A stretch of DNA of 64,000 bases from Pteria penguin (taxonomy: Eukaryota > Mollusca > Bivalvia > Pterioida > Pteriidae). The DNA lies in NCBI GenBank assembly GCA_035048485.1, contig CM068592.1:37456001-37520000 (forward strand). The letters run 5' to 3'. Under the pieces are notes generated by a model. The model was not told the DNA's origin. It ran no database searches and saw only the letters and a list, made by a program, of their open reading frames with translations. Within the stretch, counting starts at the first letter, position 1. Each line of letters begins with the position of its first letter. Positions 21,388-32,796 of this stretch are shown here, piece by piece. The position numbers were made by a program, and so were the translations under genes.

Positions 21388-22895
21388 AATGTAAAATTAA
21401 AGACATTTTCAATGGATGAAAAGGACTAAATCGGCAATTTGCACTAATTGCGCGATTAACGAGTACACAAAATGCAAGCCAAACCGTTTGAACTTTAACC
21501 ATCGAACGTGGTATGTATATTTCCTATGATGTAAGATATGTCAAGCTTAATGGTCACAAGCTAAAGAGTGTTCATAAAGGTGAGATCATGATAAAGATTA
21601 CACTGCCTGGACTATGACACTCCACTTACTCCACATACTACTGATGCTGATAGGATGGCATTATGGTCTATATTTATTTAGGAGTCAAAGATCATGGTGA
21701 CACGAAAATCATTGATAATAAGCCTTGTAAACAAGAAAAAGACACAACCATACTTGATACACATAATCTTTCTATCCTGGTGATAATTATTGTTTTGAAA
21801 TATCAAGGTCATACATTTTTATCATCAAACAATTTTGATAAACTGCACATTTAAACAAGATACAAAAAGAAAATATTTTAGCTGTGTTCATCAAACCTAG
21901 TACACTACATTCTACTTTAAAAGCTCACCCTCTGTTTTTGAAGGTCAAAAATCAAAAGTCAAAGTCACACGCTAAAACAGTCGATAAACTGCAAACAGTA
22001 AACCATATAAAAACTAAATCGGTTCGGCAAGAAACGTCAAACTTGGTAAACATACGTATGTTTTTATATTAATAAGTTAGTTTACGTGGTTTTCCTTTTG
22101 TAGATACTTGTTCATCTAATATTAAGGGATAGGCGTATTTTGCAATGTAGGCGTTTCTATTGTTCTTAGAATTGCTAAAGCATCGCTGAAGAGACATAAG
22201 TTCTAATATTTATTGTTGCCAATATATATGTGGCCCTCCCTCGCTGGATTTGGCAAGGAACTATAAACCAAGTCCTGTTCTATTGAATGGTGGTATCTTA
22301 GGTACCTCACAAAAATAGGGAAAACAAATTATTGTATTAAGATTAAAACAGAAAATGCTAAAATTTCCGAAAGGAGATCGAACGGTCACACCAAACTAGA
22401 AATTATCATGGACTTCTCTATATTTTATCTATATACGATTTTATTACAAAATTCTTAGAAGAGTATATTGCTAAAATTCCAAGGTCAAACATGATTTATT
22501 ATTATCACTGAGTTGACATTACTGCCGGTAAACTGTTAGCCTCTCCCCGAGAGTGTCCTCCGCCCAGAGTACCTCCAGTGTTATACTGACCCGAAACGTT
22601 TACTTTTAATCAATATCGAAGAAGTACCAAACCGTTAATCATTCTCAAAGTCCAAGGCCAGATACAAAATCGTGTAAGCTACAAAAAGGAACTGTTATGA
22701 ACCCCGAAATACTGAAAAATTTCAAGGTGAGACCAGGTGCATGGGAAGAGTAAGCGTCTCCTGTCTGCATTAATCACCCGTCACAGCAGATCTTAAGAAA
22801 CATGTCAAAATCAAGAGTTTTGGTTTCCTAATTGTACATACGAAAGTACAAAACTGGTATACAAAGTCATATTTGGTGTTTACTGAACAGGTCAT
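21388..22895. other. Intergenic stretch with a ribozyme scrap
   Basis: No gene is seen. At about 22172-22206 the + strand reads GCATCG CTGAAGA GACATAAGTT, the first half of the hammerhead seen elsewhere, but the GAA core and stem III are missing. A GTGAGACCAGGTGCATGGGA block near 22720-22790 is another copy of the small repeat noted at 8395. Confidence 0.5.
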
Positions 22896-23723
22896 TTAGT
22901 CGCATTCCAGAATATTATCAATCATTCTAGAAAGAGGCACATCATATTTTCGTACAAGATCCCCATAGCGACCGTAGAACTTCCTCAGTTCTTTAACATA
23001 TCCCTGCATGAGCATGGCCAGTCGTATGGCCTTTGGAATAAAACCGTCGTATAGAGAACAGGTTCTTGCGTACCTTATAAGTTGAGATATAAAATCTCCA
23101 TAGGCTTGTGAGGACGGGATATTGCTACAAATAGACGGGAAGTTAGTAATTTGGAAGTTAAAATCGTCGCGTTTGTCATACAGAGAGGTGTTCAAATGAC
23201 CGTCATTGTCGAAAGTTAAAAATATATTCAGATACGAAGCGGAATTATTGCTCTTGGTTGTCTCTTTTATCTCAAGTTCATGGGAATATTTTTCTTGTAT
23301 GTAATCCTTAAAGTTAGGATTATTGATTGACAATACGTCGTCTGTATATCTTTACGTCAAATTAAACTGAGATGCAAGGCTTTTTCTGCCTGTGGAGAGC
23401 ATGTTTTGAATAAATTCTGCCTCATGCGAATATAAGAAAAAGTCAGCAAGAAGAGGGGCGTAGTTAGTTCCCATGGGAATGCCAATGATTTGCTGAAAAA
23501 TGTTCCCTCCAAACACCACGAAAATATTGTCTATTAAAAATTCCAGCATTTTGATGATTTGATCTTCGGTATACTTGTGTTTTGCATCAGAGTGTTCTTT
23601 TACAAAATATGTATCTTTCCGCCCAATGATAAGATATTTATATCTACGATTTCCATTGTTATGGAAAAAAAAAAAAGAATTTCGAATAATTGTAGCAAAC
23701 AATAGTATTGAAAATAATATCAT
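22896..23723 (-). mobile_element. Penelope-like RT, C-terminal half, minus strand
   Basis: Two adjacent frames: 23723-23352 contains KDTYFVKEHSDAKHKYTED, IIGIPMGTNYAPLLADFFLY and FIQNMLSTGRKS; 23333-22896 starts LSINNPNFKDYI and runs through SSNIPSSQAYGDFISQLIRY to KFYGRYGDLVRKYDVPLSRM. The YxDD box falls at the frame break near 23345, where the minus strand reads a TATACAGACGACG-type sequence, giving YTDDV. This is the best-preserved PLE RT C-terminus in the window. Its 5' half probably is the piece at 24684-25530. Confidence 0.85.
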
Positions 23724-24394
23724 TTATGTACGAATTGTTTGTATTTTGTGGTGCCAATATATTTCACTGCTGTAACTGTTTTTCTTTATCGCGATTCCAG
23801 GGGTATGCTTATCTCTAATGATATCTATCCAATGAGATACACTGTTTAACCCCTCATTTGCTTATGTAATGACGGAATCAGATACATGTTGTTTACACTT
23901 TCTTTGAACCAAATTGTTTCACTTCTGTAACTATCTTGTTATCACGACCCCAAGGCGGGCTTATCTGCGTTGATAACTGTCCATTGAGATACATTGCTTG
24001 ACCCCTCATTTGCATATGTAATGTATCGCTAATAACCTTATTGTTTAAGCGCACTATTTTTGGAGAAACCCACCACCACTCCTTTCATTCACCATTTTCG
24101 TCTGTGCTGTTCAGTTAATTCATTTGTCTTTTGTTTTTAAATCTCAATCTTTGTTTATTACTAAATGTTGCATTATGTAATATGTAGTTATTTGATTTTT
24201 ATGTTAATTTGAAATGTCAATCTTTGTTTAGGCGCATTGTTTGGTACACCACCCACATATTTTATGAGATTTACCCAATTTTTGTTAAATGTCTAGATGA
24301 TCGTCACTAGTCACTAGTTTTTTTGTAGTCATGACGATCGACATTTTGTATTTTATATTATTATGTAATTTAATGTAATTATTTATAAATTTTT

Positions 24395-24640
24395 AAATGT
24401 ACGTCCTTTGATTGTTCTGCTGTTACGGTGAGTGGGAAGGTGGGCCCGTAAACCGGTTAACCACACAATTTCTTTGGCTTTTGTCAAATTAAATGACCGT
24501 CCTAAGTCGGTATCGTAATTGCACTACAATCAAATATTTTTGTAATGTGTTATATGTGCTAGTATATTATTTATGTTCATGTATTGTATAGCTCCATGGT
24601 AAATTCTGCCACATAACTGAACCAGTAAATCCTCTTTTTT
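24395..24640 (+). mobile_element. PLE 3' tail fragment, plus strand
   Basis: Matches the tail from TTTTTAAATGTACGTCCTTTG through GTGGGCCCGTAAACCGGTTA to GTCGGTATCGTAATTGCA. It lies within the 23724-24683 insertion that separates two halves of a minus-strand PLE, so it is nested. Confidence 0.7.
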
Positions 24641-24683
24641 TTCTTTTACGTCACATCATTTATGAATAAATGACAAAATTCGT

Positions 24684-25530
24684 TCATTGAAATTTTGGTT
24701 GTTGTTGTTTATTTACATGGAGAACATAAAGTCTGTTTTTGAGCTTTTGATGCGGAATTGTAGTGTAGAGCGTGGAGAAGTCAAAAGATTTGATGCTGAA
24801 AATATTATTAAATTTCGGAGATTTTAGATTCTCTAAAAGTTCTTTAGAATTCTTGAGGATCCACATCTGATTTGTTCCGCTTCTGTAGTATACGGTATCA
24901 CAGTAAATTTGAAGACCATGCTTGATGTGTGTCAATATCTTCGTTAGCAATATGGATAGAGGTATGGTGGTACACATGGAAGAACCAGCAATGAAACGAT
25001 GTTTGTAGGGGGTTTTGTACATTTTTGGAATCCAATAAATATAAGGTAATTCAAGGTCAGAGTTTGTCGTGGTAATTCCAAAAGACTCGAAGACAGATTT
25101 GTGGTTTTGATGTATTTTAGAAATAGATAAATTTGTTTGTGTGTATGTTGGATTTCCAGGTGTAATCCAAGTTCCTGTAACATACCATTAATGTAAAATC
25201 TTTTGCAAACGAAGGTATAATTGTTTGCTGCTTTATCAGCTGGAACAATTATAAATTGTTCGTGGAGTTTTGAGTTCTCTGGCTATATCAGGGTCATTAA
25301 ATATAGACTCGTGTCTGGTTCTTATCGAATGCCTGAGACGCCCTATTCTTCTTTTGAGTAGTTCTCCGATGGATTTCTTCCACTCGAAGAGAGTGTCAGG
25401 TTCCACTTCTTCCCTTTTTGACCATCTCCTGGCATATTCCTCGCATGCATCAATAATAATTTTGAAATTTTCACGCCATGTGAACGGTGAAAAAAGAAAT
25501 CTAAATTGTTCTAAAAGTAAGGAATATCTC
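24684..25530 (-). mobile_element. Penelope-like element, N-terminal and early RT, minus strand
   Basis: From the right: a CEEYARRWSKREEVEPDTLF-type helical region (homologous to about 10985-11045), a DPDIARELKT stretch, AADKAANNYTFVCK-like sequence, then MLQELGLHLEIQHTH. Next are the RT pieces KTPYKHRFIAGSSMCTTIPL, LKNSKELLENLKSPKFNN and SFDFSTLYTTIPHQKLKNRL. Frames change between pieces. It pairs with the C-terminal half at 22896-23723 as one disrupted element. Confidence 0.8.
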
Positions 25531-25639
25531 TTTCACCAAAAGCTTACTTTGTTCTTCTATTGGTCCCTTGGCTCTTATTTTTAGATCTGTTTAGTTTACT
25601 CGTCAAATTTATGCTTTCGATTTCCACAGTCCAGGCTTA

Positions 25640-26690
25640 GAGCACCATTGAAGAAACGTAAGTTATCGAAATTGTAATAAATACATGTACATGAATATAT
25701 TTTCTGATATTTATTACACTGGGTGGATACCACAGGTGGGGGACTGTTAGTCTCTGAAGGCGTCCATAGTCCAGTTATAATTATCTCTGTTCCTATACGT
25801 AAAATATATACATTAAATTTTATATAGTTAACACATGATATTTTGAATAGACATTCGACAACATCTTATTCCAATAACTTGATTTTGATTTTCAAGATCA
25901 AATATGACGATCAGGGTCACATTTGAAGAAAGTGTTCAATTTATCTGTCTGTGGTCTTGCTACATAAGAAAAAATAACACTTTTGATAGTCGTGCGAGAA
26001 TACTTTACTGCAATAACTATATTTCTAATTTCAAACTTGAAAGCCAAGTTTAAATTTTAAAAAATGTATAAAAATATAAAATAAAAAGATAAATGTATCT
26101 TCTAGTTTAGCTACATAATATTCTATTCTATATATCAATAGTACATGCATTATTAGAGAGCTAGGTGTTAATTGTTTTGAGGATGTCTGACATGAAACCG
26201 AGTCAAAATCTCTCAGATGTCTCGCATGTGTACTTCAGTACAATACTAAAATCCTTCAGATGTCTCGCCTGTGTACTTCAGTACAATACTAAAACCCGAG
26301 GTCCCTCACTGATTTGGATGGATACCAAGGTCTAAATCCTTGTCCGATGCATCGGACAGGTGCATATACCGTCAAAATATAAGTTACGTTTGAAACTTGT
26401 TATCTCAAAGTTAATAAAGTTGAAAGTTCGTTTACCTGAAAGTCACATTTTATGTTAATACTTAAGATCAAAAATTGTTTTATAAACAACAGATGTTTAT
26501 TTCGAATTTGACTCGAAATATTTGCTCTAGTTCCGTTGATGTCGACATAAATATTTTCAATTGTAACTCCATATCAATTTTAAAAAATATGACTAAAATA
26601 CAGATATTAAAAGTATATATAAATATGTCTAGAATAACAGGTGTATATATAATTCTGTAATTGAGGATAATGTTTCGAAACCATCAATTA
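25640..26690. other. Intergenic stretch
   Basis: A degraded hammerhead-like string on the + strand near 25640 (GAGCACCATTGAAGAAACG..ATCGAAATTG) marks PLE debris. A 52-base tandem pair at about 26208-26300 shares CAGATGTCTCG..TGTACTTCAGTACAATACT. No gene is supported. Confidence 0.5.
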
Positions 26691-27060
26691 TATTTATTTG
26701 GCTTCTGAAAACCTGTCTCTCACGAGAGTGTTATAAATCAATATATAAAGCATATATTGTATCTGTTCGTAAACTAACTTCAAATTAGATTTCAGTGCTT
26801 TTGTACTGACGTAAAATATATACTTCAAATTTTTAGTCATAAAATTTGGTATAAGAAAGAGAAAAATGAAGAAATCTGACAAAGCTGTGTGACAAAAATC
26901 ACCAAGGACATGCACACAAAAGTAAGGGGTATCTCCCTGATGCACAGCTCTGTCCCTAGATTGATTCTTTGACTTACTTTTTCCACATTTCTTTGTGCCA
27001 AGAGCATCACTGATGACACATAAGTTGTCGAAATGCGCATCTGGAGCACAATATATAGCG
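26690..27060 (+). mobile_element. PLE pseudo-LTR-like repeat, plus strand, with nested tail scrap
   Basis: The + strand carries the inverse of the 1271 unit: AGTGCTTTTGTACTGA, TAGATTGATTCTTTGACTTA, then the hammerhead. A minus-strand PLE tail scrap (GAAATCTGACAAAGCTGTGT..ACATGCACACAAAA) is inserted at about 26867-26922. A PLE 3' tail follows on the same strand at 27080, the same order as at 1009-2133. Confidence 0.65.
27004..27047 (+). ncRNA. Type I hammerhead ribozyme motif with canonical CUGAUGA
   Basis: Order: stem I GCATCA, core CTGATGA, stem II CACA/TGTC (top pair mismatched C-C), loop TAAGT, GAA core, ATGCGCAT stem III, C17, stem I TGGAGC with one A-A mismatch. Core residues are fully canonical, and predicted cleavage follows C at 27041. 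Helix defects may reduce activity. Confidence 0.6.
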
Positions 27061-27079
27061 TATATATGTTATGATATTT

Positions 27080-27475
27080 ATTTTAATGTTATTTATACAT
27101 TATTCTATAAACTTTTCGTGTGTAATGAAAATTTTTATGACCTCTCTTCTTGAGAAACCTGTTGATCCTTGTTCTCTATATGGAGGATTATTTATAAATT
27201 TTTAAATGTGTGTCCTTTGATTGTGCTGCTTTTGCGGTGAGTGGGAAAGTGGGCTCCCGTAAACCAGTTAACCACACCAATTGAATGACGTCTGTTTTTT
27301 TCAATTGACCGTTCTATGTCGGTATCGTAACCGCAGCACAATCGAATATTTTTGTAATGTGATTTTTCAGTATATATTCCACTATTATAATATTTTGTGT
27401 GCATGTCCTTAGTGATTTTTGTCATACAGCTTTGTCAGATGTCTTCAGTTTTCTCTTTTATAAAGTATTAATATA
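27080..27475 (+). mobile_element. PLE 3' tail, plus strand
   Basis: A well-preserved tail from ATTTTTATGACCTCTCTTCT through GTTGATCCTTGTTCTC, GGCTCCCGTAAACCAGTTAA and GTCGGTATCGTAACCGCA to ACAGCTTTGTCAGATGTCTTC. Confidence 0.8.
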
Positions 27476-27479
27476 GGAA

Positions 27480-27680
27480 CTCAGCCGTATGAAAGAATTC
27501 ACCACGGAAATGCACTGTTAGAATGGTCAGTTGATAGGACAGTGGTCAATCAATTGGTGTGGTTAACCGGATTACTACCCATCTTCCCACTCATATACAT
27601 AAAAGCATTATAAGTAATGGACACACATTTAAAAATGTATAAATAATCCATCCTATAGAGAGCAAGGATCAATAAGTTTT
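27480..27680 (-). mobile_element. PLE 3' tail fragment, minus strand
   Basis: Diverged inverse tail, recognisable from GGTTAACCGGATTAC and GAGCAAGGATCAATAAG. It lies tail to tail with the copy ending at 27475. Confidence 0.55.
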
Positions 27681-28560
27681 CCAACTTCAGAAGTCAGGAA
27701 ACGGAAATATATACTAAGATAAATATAAGAACACATATGCGGGCATTCATGTAGTGCACAATTTGCGTATTTTGTCAACAGGCAATATATTTTCCTCAGA
27801 GATACTCAAGACCAACCTGTAGACATCAGAAATATAGATATTTGCAAATATCGACAAATGGAAAGGAAAGTTTTCATTCGTGAAACTATGACCTGTATCT
27901 AAAATCTTAAGCTCGAATAGTTTATTAATAAGCGATCGTACTCCGTATGTCTTGGAGACTAAAACTCTATTTAGCTACGTACAAACCATAGGAAAATTCG
28001 GCACCAACGTCTACGTCAAGAACACACGACTTGTGTCAAAAGAGTCAGCAGTGGTCGACTGATATCAGAAGATAATTTTGGCACAATGGGGACCTTATTC
28101 TATCAATATGTTCTATTTGTTATAACTTTTTCTTTGCTTTGTTATATTATACGTTCTCTCTTCCATGTGTAAATATTATCTTATACGATTTTAATGAGCA
28201 GATAAACATAGTTTTGTACAACGAAAAGAATAAAAACCAATTTGCATTGATTCAGAATACAACCTATTATATTTTCGTCACGTTCCATTATTGATGTTAC
28301 AGACATTATAAAACACATTTAATGCTAACTTAATGACCTTATGTATTTCAATCATACCAATTACTAAGAAATCCTACCATTCAGAAGAATTGAGTTTGAG
28401 TTTACATAAATATTAATACATCAAGAGTAATGATTTTCTAGATATATCGATTTTAAAGACTACTGCTACATAAATGCTCCTTTTAAGTTAAGTCTAAAAA
28501 GCAGCATTTGTAGGCAAAGAGCGCAGGTGCACACGTTGAGTGTACGGATATAACAGATTT
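27681..28560. other. Upstream region of the Cys-loop channel
   Basis: No exon or clear promoter motif was found. The frame of the channel ORF is closed by TGA at 28537. Confidence 0.4.
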
Positions 28561-28582
28561 ACGGTTATATCAGGTCTGGAAA

Positions 28583-29808
28583 ATGGAATCGAATTATTTT
28601 TTGTACTTTTTGCAATACCTTTGTTAAGTGCTCAGTTGCTAAATGACACTAAAACACTTTTCAATAATTTATTCGAAAATTATGATAAAAATATCCGTCC
28701 TGTCGCAGACGGGACGGACACTTTGTTTGTGTCGCTGGAGTACCATCTTGTGACAATAAACAAGATAGACGAGACGGAAGGGACTCTAACAACAACCGGA
28801 TATCTGTCCTTCGTTTGGAATGATGTTTCTTTAAGATGGCTGTCACAGACTGTGCATATCATGTATGCTTCACAAGACCATGTTTGGAAGCCCGATCTAG
28901 TTTTGTCAAATGGAAATTCGAAAGTCAAGGAACTTGGTGGCTCATTTTATTACGTTACCATACGGCAGGATGGGACTGTTATATGGTTGTCATTTGAGAT
29001 GTTCACTACTAACTGTAACATAGACATGACATATTAGCCATTTAAAAAGCAGAATTGTAGCATCGATTTCAAAATTTGGAATTTTCACTGGTCATATGTT
29101 GCTATTTCTAGTTCTTCCGCTTTTATATTAGAAATGACAGGAAACAGTACATGGGATATAGAATCTAATAATTATACCCTGAGATCCGCTCATGGTGAAA
29201 AGATTATGTCTTATCAACTTTACCTAAGAAGGAAACCTACTTTCTGTGTACTCAACATTACTCTACCTATCATGACGTTAGGACTGATAACCAACATGGA
29301 CTTTATCATACCATCGAATGCAGGAGGAAAAATGGGCTTTTCCGTTGTTGTATACCTTTCGTTTGCTATCTTTTTAACGATAGTGAGTGACAAATTGCCA
29401 ACAAACTCCGAAAACACTGCGAAACTGAGTGTGTATATCTTGGAGGAGGTTTTCCGTAGTATAGTGGTTTTGATTATTTCTGCTATACAGCTGAGATTAC
29501 ACCATAGAGAGCGAACTGAAATAGGCAGAGCTTACATATGCATAATCAAATTGGCAAATTGTTTGTATTACCAGATATGCTGCAGAAAAAATATGACGGT
29601 TAAAGTGGCATCTGAAACAGATCAGGATTTAGCGAAGAAGGAATGTACAATAGACCAAATCACTGATCAAGCTGTACAAGATACTACGGTACAGGCATAT
29701 ATATGGATAGAAGTGTCACATGCAATAGACATTATAGCATTCGTAGTCATGACAGCCTCCTATTTTGTCGCGGTTACTACACTTTTCGTGATTTCGACAA
29801 ATCAATAA
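28583..29808 (+). pseudogene. Intronless nicotinic-type Cys-loop channel subunit, with in-frame TAG
   Basis: One continuous frame covers a whole pentameric ligand-gated channel subunit. The extracellular domain has W.D..LRW (WNDVSLRW) and a VWKPDL motif. The Cys-loop is C-13-C (cysteines about 28998 and 29053). LYLRRKPTF leads into TM1; TM2 follows GGK, TM3 is ILEEVFRSIVVLIISAIQL, and a short M3-M4 loop precedes TM4 (IDIIAFVVMTASYFVAV). It ends at TAA 29806. Two faults are seen. TAG at 29035-29037 lies inside the Cys-loop, at the residue before PF where F or W is usual. The ATG at 28583 (MESNYF.., a good signal peptide) is one base out of frame at a T6 run (28597-28602). No YxCC vicinal cysteines are visible before TM1, so it is not alpha-type. 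Lack of introns suggests a retroposed member of the large bivalve receptor family. Confidence 0.85.
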
Positions 29809-30144
29809 TGATAAAAGATTGTAAGAAATTGTCGGTTGTTGGTTAAATTTTCCTTCTGTTTTGGGTTTTTATTTATTTTTTATTGGGGGGGAGTTATTTG
29901 TTTTTGTTTTCTTTTTTGTTTTTGCTTTTGTTTGTTAGTGGGGTTTTTTTTTTTTGGAGGGGGGGGAGGTATTCACGATACCCCGGCAGTTTTTGATATG
30001 TCGTCACGATACCCTGCAGTTTCTGATTTGTGACGTCACGATACCCTACAGTTTTTGACATGAGTGTGATCAGCGACTTGGCTTAGAAAACCATAACTCT
30101 GTGCCTCTAATTGTAATTATATTTGTCAAATGCATTAGAATGGA
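29809..30144. repeat. T/G-rich low-complexity tract and a 30-base tandem triplet
   Basis: Poly(T) and poly(G) runs fill about 29840-29970. Three copies of a unit around TCACGATACCCTGCAGTTT follow at about 29974-30058. No gene is seen. Confidence 0.6.
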
Positions 30145-30305
30145 GTTACCATGCTTGTGTTTTACAAAAACTGACAGGGTATCGGCGAATACTCTGTCAG
30201 AAATTTCCGTTTCACAGCTCGGCTAACGCCTCGCAGTGAAACTTAATTTCTGACAGGGTATTCGCCGATTTCCTGTCAGTTTTTGTAAAACACTCGCATG
30301 GTAAC
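30145..30305. mobile_element. Foldback element, arms of about 70 bp
   Basis: GTTACCATGC..TGTTTTACAAAAACTGACAG at the left is mirrored by CTGTCAGTTTTTGTAAAACA..GCATGGTAAC at the right. The inner arms also pair through CTGACAGGGTATTCGCCGAT-type sequence and GTTTCAC/GTGAAAC, leaving only a short loop. It would form a long hairpin and fits a MITE or foldback transposon. Confidence 0.8.
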
Positions 30306-31440
30306 CCCTAATTGGTTGTGCATATATTCAGTGGTGTATATCAATTATATACCGTCCTGAAATAATCCAAACTACTTTTATGTCTACGACATTCCTTTAT
30401 GTCGACGACGTTCTTTTATATCTACGACCTTCTTTTAAGTTTTACCCTTGATTATAATTTATTTTTGGAATTAAGTCTTAAATTTCAAATATTATTACTA
30501 TGATAGATATCAATTTGTTTCTTGAAACCTTCTTCTCTGTTTAAGAACTTCGCTCATAGCAGAAACTTTTAAATGTTTAAATATGGTTTCTCATAGTATA
30601 AAAACGAACTAATAAAACATTACGTTTGTCTTTTATATACAAATGAAAAAAAAAACATCAAAAATACTTGAAACGGACTCTTTGTCCTCTCCCTATTTAC
30701 CAGGGAATCATGTTGGTCAGCTCGTGACTTTAATGGTCGATATTTCGAGAAAACGTTAAGGCCGATGCTATAGAAATCTCCGCACTTCCTGAATCAAATA
30801 TTGATAGTAAAATGCAGTCTGCAGAATTTGGGATTGATACTGTCTTGTCTGTATATGTTAACAACATTGCTGATTTGAAAATACGGTTGAAACGTTACAG
30901 CGGGATACACTGCTTCCGTGCTCGATTGGCTGGCGACAAAAACTGGAATAAGCTCATGTACAACATTCATGTAGTAAGCTGTTTAATTGTAACAATACAC
31001 ATAAACATACATACACATCTAGCGTAGCTTTCTCTCTTTCAAATCACCACTGATTGCAGCAAATGTAGTTGATAATTTAACCTTTACACTTTAATATAAC
31101 AATTTCATTTTCTGTAAGCTAACATATCAGAAAAAAAATATCAGTCCCGTGTTATTGTGAAAATATCTATTTGAACATACGAATTTCATACTTTGCATGA
31201 TGTATGGGGTCTCATACCCAACAAAGTATGTTTCTATGTTATGACGTTAATGTTTGAATCGTTACGTCACATTAAAAGGACGCAACTATGTGCGGCAAAT
31301 CATCAGGTGTCGGGCATTTAATGCAAGATGAAATTTATACTTTGTTCCGATTGATCTTATATTTCATTCCAACCAGACATACGATAATTTGCCGTAAAAA
31401 ATCGCATCATTTCACTTTGAGGTTTCTATGCTAGCATTAA
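30306..31440. other. Non-coding stretch
   Basis: A frame near 30812-31024 shows no family resemblance. Nothing else is supported. Confidence 0.4.
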
Positions 31441-32702
31441 GGGACCATGCAATATTTATCACCGGGGTGGCACCCGTGCATTTGGAAATTTGATTTTGAA
31501 AAATTATGTGCCCGATGCATATTTCTTTCAGAAAAAGTAATTGTCCCATAACAATTTTAAGTGAAAAAAGTACATGTCCCATCACAAATCACAATATTTA
31601 GTACAGTTTTTATGTTTATGTATGTATAAACATGTTATCAGCTAACACACAATATAAAATGTTTTTACATGATGTATGTGTATTTGGAAATATCCTTAAG
31701 TAAATTACTTTTCCTAAAGCATTGAAGCCGGCGTGGCCTAGTGGTATCGCACTTGACTCCTGATCGGGAGGCCGGGGTTCGAGTCCCGCTTTGGTCATGC
31801 GGTGTTCTGTCTTTCGGATGAGACAGTAAAAACCGAGGCCCCGTGTCGTGGTATGCATTGCAAGTTAAAGATCTCTCACTGCTTCGGGTGGGTCCGTTGC
31901 AAAGGTCAAAATTTGTATGCCCCGCATCAGGCAGATACCGTCACCATATACGTGAAATATTCGTGGTGTGATTTTAAACAAAAATCAATCAATCAATCAA
32001 TCCTGTAGCATTGTGTAATTTGTAGATTGTAAAAATATATTACATATCAATTACTGAGACATAAAAATTATACTAATAACAAAACTGTTCAATTGAAGCA
32101 TTACTATGCCATATGTGAAGTGTGACCCCTGGCCATACTTCCTATGTCTTTTTCTATCACACAAACAAATACTAGGCAAAGTGATCCATTATTATTATAC
32201 TTTACATATGATACAATCACACAGAGTATATTTATAAGCACAAATTTATCACATTGTTTCATGAAGTTACAAAGAGTAATCTTGCAATCTCAGTGGTTAA
32301 CAGATGGAACGGCGTGATGTATGGGAAACAACTGGCAGACATTTGTATTCACTTTCCATGTAATAATTCTTGTGATTGTATGACTTTACGAGTTGGATGA
32401 TATTTCATATTTGAGTCATTTATTTTTATGTTGCAAAGCCAAAGAGGGGATGTTTTATGATTTTGTTCAAGTTTATCAAGGTTTACTTTTAGTTTATGTA
32501 AAGATTATCCATGTTTTAGTTGTTCAAAGTTGATTAAATCATAAAAAAAAAAAAAAAAATCAGTGCATTGTTTAAAAAAAGTTGTTGTCCTTTGCAAAAT
32601 CTCTGTGAAAAATCTCTTTGTCCCATGTTGTATGGCCATAATAAAGTGTATGTCCCATCACATTTTGCACCGGTCCCACCCCGGTGAAGACTGCATGGTC
32701 CC
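31441..32702. mobile_element. Non-autonomous DNA transposon with about 45-bp TIRs, carrying a SINE
   Basis: The left end GGGACCATGCA..TCACCGGGGTGG..CCCGTGCA is mirrored by TGCACCGGTCCCACCCCGGTGA..TGCATGGTCCC at the right (arms imperfect). Flanks show TTA/TAA on either side. The interior has no transposase; a V-domain SINE sits inside at 31726-32008. The sequence ATGTCCCATCACA also recurs inverted inside the arms. Confidence 0.65.
31726..32008 (+). mobile_element. tRNA-derived SINE with V-domain-like core
   Basis: The head has an A box (GTGGCCTAGTGGT) and a perfect B box (GGTTCGAGTCC). The central TCTTTCGGATGAGACAGTAA, then ACCGAGGCCCCGTGTC, resembles the conserved V domain of animal V-SINEs, known in bivalves. 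The 3' part contains CGGGTGGGTCCGTTGCAAAG and ends in (AATC)n. Partial relatives lie at 39856-39970 and 49005-49260. A flanking AGCATTG repeat is too short to be a sure target-site duplication. Confidence 0.8.
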
Positions 32703-32796
32703 TAACGTCATAACGAAAATCTGGCAAAAAGTAGTATGTCTGGCATAAACCCCCTTACATCAAAATGTCTATTTATATGAAAACTCAAGGTCTCTT

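Noticed and set aside
29982..30058. Recombination or integration site suggested by three short direct repeats
   Set aside because: Simple tandem repeat of about 30 bases beside low-complexity DNA, with no integrase or inverted core.
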